Position numbers and translations under genes: made by a program. From positions 1-25,787 of the IMG/VR virus record IMGVR_UViG_3300009149_000240: a DNA stretch of 25,787 nt. One strand, written 5' to 3'. The notes beneath the pieces are model-generated. The model ran no database searches and was not told the DNA's origin. It saw only the letters and a program-made list of their open reading frames with translations. The stretch is from a virus. Below are positions 7,639-12,804 of the stretch, one piece after another; within the stretch, counting starts at the first letter, position 1; the number at the start of each line of letters is the position of its first letter.

Positions 7639-7677
7639 AGATATTGGGGTGGGTGGCCTCAATATCTTATAATTTTT
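7639..7677 (+). terminator. Rho-independent terminator-like hairpin behind the capsid gene
   Basis: AGATATTGGGG (7639-7649) pairs with CCTCAATATCT (7657-7667), 11 pairs with one G-U, around a 7-base loop, and is followed by TATAATTTTT. The lower half of the stem is A/T, so termination is probably partial, letting downstream neck genes be read at a lower level. The TATAAT at 7668-7673 could also act as a -10 box, but the matching -35 (TTGGGG) is poor. Confidence 0.6.
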
Positions 7678-7695
7678 AATCTATAGAGGGATAAA

Positions 7696-8133
7696 ATGAG
7701 CAAAGTTATAAAAAAAACGACCTTTGTCTATTGTGAGAATAGCGATAGCGAAACTATCGAAAAGGCACTGGAAAGTGGTTTTAAGGTTCGCGCATTAAGC
7801 AAATTTGACGGGCAAATCGAACCTGGCAATATTGAAAAGGTTATTATCGTTGGCGTTGATCGTCGTGGTTGCGCTCAGAGATACGAAGCAGCGAAAATTA
7901 AGGTTGAGCTTGCTAAAGGTTCAAAAGTTAAAAAGATTGAACTCCCTGACGAACCAAAAGACCCGGCTGTGCAGACTGCTGGCTCAGTTGGAGAAGTTGA
8001 ACAACTGATTGAACAAGGTAAAGAGTTGGGTCTCAAACTTACCAGAAGCATGAAGCCTGAAACAATGGTTGCTAAAATTCAGGAAGCCACAGACGCGCTG
8101 GATAAAGACGACGAAAACGAAGACAACGAATAA
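7696..8133 (+). CDS. Hypothetical acidic head-region protein
   Basis: A 145-residue protein directly behind the capsid terminator, with AGAGGG 6 bases before the ATG. The first 75 residues look like a small alpha/beta domain (TTFVYCENSDSETIEKALESG, then VIIVGVDRRGCAQRYEAAKI). Residues about 97-133 (VEQLIEQGKELGLKLTRSMKPETMVAKIQEA) have the helix-turn-helix spacing of the HeH/LEM-like or Rho-N-like domains often found at the end of phage head-associated proteins. The tail is strongly acidic (DKDDENEDNE). The position suggests a head decoration or head-tail accessory protein. The function is not established. Confidence 0.6.
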   Translation: MSKVIKKTTFVYCENSDSETIEKALESGFKVRALSKFDGQIEPGNIEKVIIVGVDRRGCAQRYEAAKIKVELAKGSKVKKIELPDEPKDPAVQTAGSVGEVEQLIEQGKELGLKLTRSMKPETMVAKIQEATDALDKDDENEDNE

Positions 8134-8173
8134 CGTAGCCACATATCTGTAAAAAATATTGACTACTTAATAA

Positions 8174-8244
8174 TGCGGTGTGGCAGGTGCTAACAGGTGG
8201 CTCATAACCACCCAGGCATGGTTCGAGTCCATGTTCCGCTACCA
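8174..8244 (+). tRNA. tRNA-like gene with CAT anticodon (Met or Ile2), reduced D arm
   Basis: The 3' half is a good tRNA: anticodon stem GGTGG (8196-8200), loop CTCATAA (anticodon CAT at 8203-8205), stem CCACC (8208-8212); T stem CATGG, loop TTCGAGT and stem CCATG (8217-8233); then TTCCGCT, A and an encoded CCA (8234-8244). The 5' half is abnormal. Only GCGG (8175-8178) pairs well with CCGC of the acceptor, with mismatches at pairs 1 and 6, and the D-arm region is just 15 bases. It allows at best a 3-pair stem GGC/GCT with loop AGGT. It could be a functional minimal tRNA, a tRNA-Ile2 reading ATA (a frequent codon here), or a decaying copy. It lies between head genes. Confidence 0.6.
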
Positions 8245-8257
8245 TAGGAGAATTGCT

Positions 8258-8410
8258 ATGATTGTTAAAATTAAATCTGTAAAACAGGCAGCCAAAAAGG
8301 GCAAAATTGTTGTTGTTTACAAAGTAAACGGTCAATTGACTCATAGGACTATTCCTACTTGCAAAGATGTCGAAAAGGCCATTATTGCACTTGAAGAACC
8401 TAAAAAATAA
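8258..8410 (+). CDS. Small basic protein (50 aa)
   Basis: A 50-residue ORF starting 13 bases after the tRNA-like CCA end, with TAGGAG 7-12 bases before the ATG. The frame is open upstream into the tRNA-like gene (from 8180), but that is not coding. It begins MIVKIKSVKQAAKKGKIVVV, continues VNGQLTHRTIPTCKDVEKAI, and ends ALEEPKK; it looks like a small beta-beta-alpha fold with a lysine-rich front. The family is not recognised. It precedes the connector gene by 12 bases. Confidence 0.6.
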   Translation: MIVKIKSVKQAAKKGKIVVVYKVNGQLTHRTIPTCKDVEKAIIALEEPKK

Positions 8411-8422
8411 GGATTTTCAATT

Positions 8423-8821
8423 ATGGCAATCGATCAAACAGGGGCAGACGTCTATTTTAAGACTCAGTTGACGAATGACAGGTGGAAAGCAAACACCAAG
8501 CAGGATAAGTCTATAGTTATGGCCATTACCGAGATTGCCACCGCTCTAGGTTACAACGACGACACAGACCTAGACGAAGATGACGAGAATGTACAAAAGG
8601 CTTGCTACGAACAAGCTTTATTTCTCTCTGAAAACCTTAGTGACCTTGACATAATGCACAAAGTAGAGCAAGGCAATCTTGCGAGTCAAATAGTTACTGG
8701 CTTAGGCGAGGAGTCGTACAAGTCAAACGGCAAGCTTCAGTCATTAAATGGTATTATTTTAGCCTCCCGCGCCAGCATTTATCTAAAGCGTGTAAGGGGA
8801 CCATTCAGGATGGTAAGGTAA
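8423..8821 (+). CDS. Head-tail connector (adaptor) protein
   Basis: The 132-residue helical protein has the look of the phage adaptor that attaches below the portal: ADVYFKTQLTNDRWKANTKQ near the N-terminus, an acidic centre (DDTDLDEDDENVQKACYEQALFL), and a C-terminal ASRASIYLKRVRGPFRMVR. The YF...W...QDKSIVMAITEIA pattern resembles the DnaT-like/gp6-like connector domain seen in many head modules. The ATG at 8423 has AAGGA at a rather long distance of 9 bases. Next comes the minor head protein after 4 bases. The assignment relies on pattern plus synteny. Confidence 0.65.
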   Translation: MAIDQTGADVYFKTQLTNDRWKANTKQDKSIVMAITEIATALGYNDDTDLDEDDENVQKACYEQALFLSENLSDLDIMHKVEQGNLASQIVTGLGEESYKSNGKLQSLNGIILASRASIYLKRVRGPFRMVR

Positions 8822-8825
8822 TGAA

Positions 8826-9800
8826 ATGGGACGTAGGGCATATTTTGTCAATCAAACAGGCGCCAGAAATGCGACTGTAGCAATGAGTGCTGAATTAGAT
8901 AACATCTTTCAGCAAGCCAGATCGCAAGTATTGAGAACTATCCAGAGAATGTCCCAAAATGGTGAATTAACTTTTGCTGGCAAGCAGAAATTGTTTTTGT
9001 TGAGTGAGATTGATAAAGCTTATGCAAAGATGAACGGGAATATGCTTGAATGGGGAGATCGGAATATCCCGTATTCCGTAAATTTTTACTACAATATGGC
9101 CGTCAGGGATTTAGAAATAGATTCTGCTATTCTAGGCAATTTGAATGAACGCCGGATTGCCGTTGCTATGGGTAATTGGGCCGACGACATAGCGGCGAAC
9201 ACTACTTTTATGTCTCGTATCGAAAAACAACACTTACGAAAAATTTCTGCTGATATTTTCCGAAAAGCATCTTTAACCGGCCAGACCAGACGGCAAGTAT
9301 CAAAAGAACTTGAAGCCCGCGCACTCGAATTGCCCTCATTTCAAGCAATAGACCGTGCCGGCAAACAGTGGAATACTAAAGCATATTTTAAAATGCTTGG
9401 CCGTACCGTTTTACATGGTCAAGGGCGGGAAGCCTATATAGATGTCATGCAGCACCAAAAGAAAGACCTTGCCAGAATAACCGTTAGCGGCAATTCCTGT
9501 CCGGCATGCAATGAATGGGAAAATCGAATCGTAAGCGTATCCGGGACCAATCCACAATACCCGGCTTTAGATAAGGCTGTAAGCCGTGGGCTTTTTCATC
9601 CTAATTGTGTGCATTCTCTTGTTTATTTACCTGATTCTGTGATAGAACAAAAATATTTTGAAGACGGCAGGGCAACGGATGGGATTAATTCCCCAGGCAA
9701 TGCCAATACCCAGACCAAAGAAAAATGGAAACAATACCATCAAAACCATGCAGGAGTGAAAGGAAAATGGCGCAGAACGCCACTTGAAAGCAAACCCTGA
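8826..9800 (+). CDS. MuF-like minor head protein
   Basis: The 324-residue protein has a helical N-terminal two thirds and a C-terminal Cys/His cluster: SCPACNEWENRIVSVSG (C225, C228) then YPALDKAVSRGLFHPNCVHSL (H258, C261, H263). This C-x2-C ... HPNC-x-H pattern is the mark of the MuF/minor capsid protein 2 type domain, thought to bind a metal. Such proteins are packaged in the head or sit at the portal. The tail end is basic (EKWKQYHQNHAGVKGKWRR). In most phages this gene stands between portal and scaffold; here it comes after capsid and connector. The start at 8826 is supported by AAGG 7 bases upstream; an ATG at 8821 is in another frame. No toxin domain is fused. Confidence 0.8.
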   Translation: MGRRAYFVNQTGARNATVAMSAELDNIFQQARSQVLRTIQRMSQNGELTFAGKQKLFLLSEIDKAYAKMNGNMLEWGDRNIPYSVNFYYNMAVRDLEIDSAILGNLNERRIAVAMGNWADDIAANTTFMSRIEKQHLRKISADIFRKASLTGQTRRQVSKELEARALELPSFQAIDRAGKQWNTKAYFKMLGRTVLHGQGREAYIDVMQHQKKDLARITVSGNSCPACNEWENRIVSVSGTNPQYPALDKAVSRGLFHPNCVHSLVYLPDSVIEQKYFEDGRATDGINSPGNANTQTKEKWKQYHQNHAGVKGKWRRTPLESKP

Positions 9801-9831
9801 TGTGCTATATTGCTATTCACGTTTTACCTTC

Positions 9832-9862
9832 GCCCCCTTGTTGTTGTCCGCGACAGGGGGGC
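9832..9862 (+). promoter_or_regulatory. Strong G/C-rich hairpin before a neck gene
   Basis: GCCCCCTTGT (9832-9841) pairs with ACAGGGGGGC (9853-9862), ten pairs with one G-U, loop of 11 bases. It is followed by TCTTCT and then the AAAGGA ribosome binding site of the next gene. Without a proper U tract it is a weak terminator at most; it may be an RNA stability or processing element that divides the neck transcript. Confidence 0.5.
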
Positions 9863-9881
9863 TCTTCTAAAGGAAAAAGCT

Positions 9882-10193
9882 ATGTTAGAGCGCCTCTTTA
9901 AACAGAAATGCAAAATAAAACGGCCGGTAACTGTCGGAACTCTTCGCAATAAAAAAGGGAAATTCAATCTTGACGACGGCACAGACGCATTGATAAAATC
10001 GATTGCCATAACTCAGCAGGAAATGACTTTTTTTAGTCTTACAATTAACAATTCAGCGTTTTTAATAAAGGGAGTCGACAGCATCCCAGACGGTTCAGAA
10101 TTGGTCTATGATGAGAAAACATACAGCCTGAGCAAAATTAAAGTACTGAGAAATATTCACGACAAGCTAGAGGGATTCAAGGTATTTGTATAA
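9882..10193 (+). CDS. Head-closure-like neck protein
   Basis: A 103-residue mainly beta-strand protein (IKRPVTVGTLRNKKGKFNLD, FFSLTINNSAFLIKGVDSIP, LVYDEKTYSLSKIKVLRNIH) in the position of the head-closure protein or adaptor stopper, between the minor head protein and the HK97-gp10-like protein. AAAGGA 7 bases before the ATG at 9882 decides this start; the open frame from 9810 would include the hairpin. Its stop codon overlaps the next start (TAATG). The assignment is by size, predicted fold and order; no signature motif was seen. Confidence 0.55.
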   Translation: MLERLFKQKCKIKRPVTVGTLRNKKGKFNLDDGTDALIKSIAITQQEMTFFSLTINNSAFLIKGVDSIPDGSELVYDEKTYSLSKIKVLRNIHDKLEGFKVFV

Positions 10194-10594
10194 TGGCAAC
10201 AGGATTAAAATTTGATACCCGTCAGTTTCGTATAAAATCAGAGTTATTAAAAAAAATATCGAATAAGAAAAAAAACGCAGCGCTTGAGGCTGTCGGTGCA
10301 TTTGTAGCCAGTGAGGCAAAGGACAGAGCGCCGATTGATGAAGGATTTTTAACAGCAGATATTGAAACTGAAACATATCCGAAAAACGATATAACAGTTA
10401 TATGGGTACCAATTAACGCACCGAGTTCGCAGTATGCCGTTAAAATGCACGAAGATACCTATAATCTAGGACCGAACTCAGCAGCAAAACAAGCACTTAT
10501 GGAAAAAATAGTAGGCCAGAAATATATAAGCCGGTCTATCGATGAAGAGAAAAGAGCGATTAAGGACATTATAAAACGGGAAATGGCACTCTAA
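10193..10594 (+). CDS. HK97 gp10-like neck/tail completion protein
   Basis: The 133-residue protein fits the HK97-gp10-like family: a helical N-terminal part (RIKSELLKKISNKKKNAALE), then AVGAFVASEAKDRAPIDEGF, the typical 'A...AK..AP.D.G.L' signature followed by beta strands (IETETYPKNDITVIWVP) and YAVKMHEDTY, which stands for the usual 'YA...E.G' segment. Such proteins sit at the head-tail joint. It overlaps both neighbours by one base (TAATG), so the three neck genes are translated as a coupled set. Confidence 0.75.
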   Translation: MATGLKFDTRQFRIKSELLKKISNKKKNAALEAVGAFVASEAKDRAPIDEGFLTADIETETYPKNDITVIWVPINAPSSQYAVKMHEDTYNLGPNSAAKQALMEKIVGQKYISRSIDEEKRAIKDIIKREMAL

Positions 10595-11016
10595 TGGCAA
10601 ACCCTAATTCAACAAATTTTGAAGAAGCATTATTGAAACTTACGGCCGGCTGGACCGGCAGAACTATAGGTACAGATATATTCTTAGGTGCATTACCTGA
10701 AAAAATGCTTGAATCTACAGCCGCTATTTTGGATAATGAAATTCCTAATACTGAAAACGACGACGGGCTCAGGCGTTATTCTGCAAGATATATCGGAAAA
10801 TTTGCAGCGCGGGAAACCGCCCGACTCGAAATTGATAAAATCAAAGAAAATTTAGTCAAATACAGTGAAGATGTTGTCATTGATGGAGGGGCGACTGTCA
10901 AGCTCCACCAAGTCAGGCTAAGAGGGGGCGAGGGATTGTATGAGACAAAGGACGACGGGCAGGAATGCTGGAACTGCGTATTAAATTTAATATGCACTTT
11001 TAACCCCCAGACTTGA
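10594..11016 (+). CDS. Tail terminator-like protein
   Basis: A 140-residue alpha/beta protein in the place of the tail terminator (lambda gpU/SPP1 gp17 position), directly after the gp10-like protein and before the tail tube. The N-terminal helix FEEALLKLTAGWTGRTIG, the strand region TDIFLGALPEKML, and the C-terminal strands VKLHQVRLRGGEGLYETKDD and CWNCVLNLICTF fit a small beta-sheet neck protein, but no family signature is certain. Its stop codon lies within the -35 box of promoter P3. Confidence 0.55.
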   Translation: MANPNSTNFEEALLKLTAGWTGRTIGTDIFLGALPEKMLESTAAILDNEIPNTENDDGLRRYSARYIGKFAARETARLEIDKIKENLVKYSEDVVIDGGATVKLHQVRLRGGEGLYETKDDGQECWNCVLNLICTFNPQT

Positions 11017-11041
11017 CAAATAGTATTTTGGATGCTATATA
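11013..11041 (+). promoter_or_regulatory. Promoter P3 for the tail module
   Basis: TTGACA (11013-11018), 17 bases, TATATA (11036-11041) with TGC just before it (extended -10). The -35 contains the TGA stop of the gene upstream, as in P1. Transcription from about 11048 would give a leader of about 70 bases with a hairpin and then the tail tube gene. Confidence 0.65.
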
Positions 11042-11051
11042 AAATAGTTAC

Positions 11052-11083
11052 GACTTTTCTTTTCCCACCCGAAAGCAAAAGTC
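11052..11083 (+). promoter_or_regulatory. 5' leader hairpin of the tail tube mRNA
   Basis: GACTTTT (11052-11058) plus CTTT (11059-11062) pair with AAAG (11072-11075) and AAAAGTC (11077-11083), with a single bulged C and a 9-base loop. It begins within a few bases of the expected P3 start site. A hairpin at the extreme 5' end often protects an abundant mRNA from decay, which would suit the tail tube gene. Confidence 0.45.
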
Positions 11084-11116
11084 AAGCAGACAAAAACCTA
11101 AAATAGGAATATTATT

Positions 11117-11881
11117 ATGCCTTATGCAAAAAATGACACGACTTTAGTGGAATCCGGTGCGTGTTGGTGCTTTTATAAAAATATCATCCTGGGATCAACC
11201 CAGGGCGGTCCAATGATCGGACTTGAAAACACAACCCACGAAGTATTGATAGACCAGAATGGCCAGGAAGTTATTGCAGAAACCGGTCTGGGCGGTAAAG
11301 CTAAGGCAGAAGTGCCAATGGCTGAAACTAATCCCGGATTAATGGCTGCTATCGTTCCCGGTGCCGTAGCTGCTGAAGCTGCAGTCGCTTATGTCGGCAC
11401 AGATGCCGGCGCAAGTTACGCAGCTGGTGAACTCACTTTTGTTACCGCTATTACTGGTGTAAAAGTGGGAGACAGAGTTCATTACACTGCTGCAAGCGGT
11501 GCTGTCATTGGTGTAGTTGCTCAACACGACGAAACCAATAAAAAGGTCAAGCTTATGGATGGCGACGAAGCCCCTGTAGCTTCTCCAAGTCCGTCATTAT
11601 ATGCTGTCGAGGGTGTGCTGTTCCATTCAAGTGCAGGATTGAACCTGAAAGCACTTGCCGGTGAACTTATTTACATTCCGAAAGACACGAGTGTAACTAC
11701 AACCCACATTTTGCCTTCAGCCGGGATTAATTTTAATCCTGAGTCAAGTTTTGACAACGAGACAGAACGCATTATGGCATTAACGTTTACAGGCTACCCG
11801 GATAGCTCAGTTGAGCATGCAACGCTAGGGACTGGATTGGTTTACTTTATTGGAACCAAAGCCGCTTACGACGCGCTGTAA
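11117..11881 (+). CDS. Major tail (tube) protein
   Basis: The 254-residue protein follows P3 and precedes the tail chaperone gene, the position of the tail tube protein. It begins MPYAKNDTTLVESGACWCFY, has a short beta-rich tube domain (EVLIDQNGQEVIAETGLGG) and ends with a strand-rich region (GLVYFIGTKAAYDAL). Residues about 85-150 (Ala/Gly-rich, then GVKVGDRVHYTAASGAVIGV) look like an inserted small beta-barrel or Ig-like surface domain. AGGAA precedes the ATG at 11117. The family is assigned by synteny and size. There is no sheath gene beside it, so the tail is probably non-contractile. Confidence 0.7.
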   Translation: MPYAKNDTTLVESGACWCFYKNIILGSTQGGPMIGLENTTHEVLIDQNGQEVIAETGLGGKAKAEVPMAETNPGLMAAIVPGAVAAEAAVAYVGTDAGASYAAGELTFVTAITGVKVGDRVHYTAASGAVIGVVAQHDETNKKVKLMDGDEAPVASPSPSLYAVEGVLFHSSAGLNLKALAGELIYIPKDTSVTTTHILPSAGINFNPESSFDNETERIMALTFTGYPDSSVEHATLGTGLVYFIGTKAAYDAL

Positions 11882-11902
11882 ATTAACTGAATATATATTA
11901 TC

Positions 11903-11930
11903 AGGGGGCTTGCTTAAATGCTTGCCCCTT
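11903..11930 (+). promoter_or_regulatory. Hairpin between tail tube and chaperone genes
   Basis: AGGGGGC (11903-11909) pairs with GCCCCTT (11924-11930), seven pairs with one G-U; an inner GC/GC pair (11912-11913 with 11920-11921) closes the loop. The next bases are GCATTAATGG, so there is no U tract. It lies 21 bases before the chaperone ATG and could damp expression relative to the tube protein, which is needed in much larger amounts. Confidence 0.45.
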
Positions 11931-11950
11931 GCATTAATGGAGGGTAACAA

Positions 11951-12424
11951 ATGTCTTTCAATGTGGGACCACAAGGCAATTTCACGCTTACAATAACAGG
12001 TTTTGACGCGGACAAGAACGAGGAACCATTCAGCTTTGAAGTTGACCGCCTGGATTATCCTACCGTTACCAAGGCAATGACAAACTGCCCGATTTTAGCC
12101 TCTAAGCTCAATCCTGAGTTAATGACCGAAATTCTCGAAAAAACCCCGGCAAAAGAAAGGCAAATAATCTTAGATAAGATTGAGGGATTACAGGAAGCAG
12201 AACAGCAGCTTATTATCAAACTATTAAGTAATTACTTTCCCCCTGAACGTAGAAAAATATTGAATTACATGCTGTTTGACGAACTGGTCAACATGTTTTA
12301 TTTTTTAGCGACAGGAAACGAAGAAATAAAATCATTAACAGATATAATGAATGAGCTTGAGGCCGTTCAGGAAAATTACAAGAAAAAAGCCGGATTGAAT
12401 AAAAAACCAAAAAAAAAAGCATAG
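11951..12424 (+). CDS. Tail assembly chaperone (gpG-like, first frame)
   Basis: The 157-residue protein stands between tail tube and tape measure, where tailed phages carry the gpG/gpGT chaperone pair. It starts with a small beta region (NFTLTITGFDADKNEEPFSF) and is then helical (YPTVTKAMTNCPILASKLNP ... DELVNMFYFLATGNEEIKSL), ending lysine-rich in KKPKKKA. GGAGGG precedes the ATG. The last codons run through ten consecutive A before a TAG stop; slipping back by one base there would join the next ORF, giving a fusion of 284 residues. The chaperone coats the tape measure during tail assembly and is not part of the virion in known systems. Confidence 0.75.
   Translation: MSFNVGPQGNFTLTITGFDADKNEEPFSFEVDRLDYPTVTKAMTNCPILASKLNPELMTEILEKTPAKERQIILDKIEGLQEAEQQLIIKLLSNYFPPERRKILNYMLFDELVNMFYFLATGNEEIKSLTDIMNELEAVQENYKKKAGLNKKPKKKA
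12409..12418 (+). other. Probable -1 frameshift site (A10 run)
   Basis: Ten A in a row at 12409-12418 are read CCA AAA AAA AAA GCA TAG in the first frame. In the -1 frame the sequence is open from 12403 (after a TAA at 12400) straight into the next ORF. The overlap window of 12403-12424 contains exactly this slippery run. GGAGG at 12424-12428 lies just downstream. Confidence 0.75.
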
Positions 12425-12456
12425 GAGGATGTAAGCTTTTAATCGATCCTAAGTTT

Positions 12457-12804
12457 ATGCAGGCGAAATTTCTGCATTTTTATTCAGGCTATACATGGCA
12501 CTCAATGAATGAACCGGGGAATTTGCCATTTGCGGTATTCGTAAGCCTTTATAAAATGATTGATGCAGTTGATGCAGACAGGGCAATAGAAACGGATATA
12601 CCGGCACTGACAGCGGTTTTATCTGGAAAAATAGGGAATATCAGGAAAAAGATTGAACATGTATACGAGGTAAAGCCAGAATTTGAAACTGAAGCACAAA
12701 AAATAGCGGACAGGCAGGAATCCTATAGAGTCTCACATGCAATAAGGATGGAGCGAGACAAGAATAAAGAAAAAATTGTGTTAAAGAAAAAAAAGGCTGA
12801 ATGA
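12457..12804 (+). CDS. Tail assembly chaperone, -1 frame extension (gpT-like)
   Basis: The 115-residue stretch from the first ATG is helical and ends basic (KEKIVLKKKKAE). The same frame is open upstream to 12403 and encodes SIGGCKLLIDPKFMQAKF before the ATG, so the true product is most likely the C-terminal half of the frameshift fusion. HFYSGYTWHSMNEPGNLPFAV is conserved-looking. There is no ribosome binding site at a usable distance from the ATG at 12457: the only strong one (GGAGG, 12424-12428) is followed by ATG TAA. The end overlaps the tape-measure start (ATGA), the usual arrangement of the lambda T region. Confidence 0.75.
   Translation: MQAKFLHFYSGYTWHSMNEPGNLPFAVFVSLYKMIDAVDADRAIETDIPALTAVLSGKIGNIRKKIEHVYEVKPEFETEAQKIADRQESYRVSHAIRMERDKNKEKIVLKKKKAE

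Noticed and set aside
8159-8181. TTGACT at 8159 as the -35 of a promoter for the tRNA-like gene.
   Set aside because: At 16-18 bases downstream there is only G-rich sequence of the tRNA; TAATAAT lies just 4-5 bases after the hexamer.
8196-8244. The tRNA 3' half as a phage attachment site (attP core).
   Set aside because: It lies in the middle of head genes; integration there would split the structural operon. There is no integrase next to it.
9800-9901. A 33-codon ORF starting with TGATG overlap after the minor head gene, containing several cysteines.
   Set aside because: It has no ribosome binding site of its own, its frame reads through the strong hairpin and overlaps the neck gene start; its composition follows the G/C-rich stem.
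12424-12804. Independent translation of the second chaperone ORF from GGAGG at 12424.
   Set aside because: The only ATG at correct spacing is followed at once by TAA, and the first in-frame ATG is about 28 bases away; frameshifting explains the open frame better.
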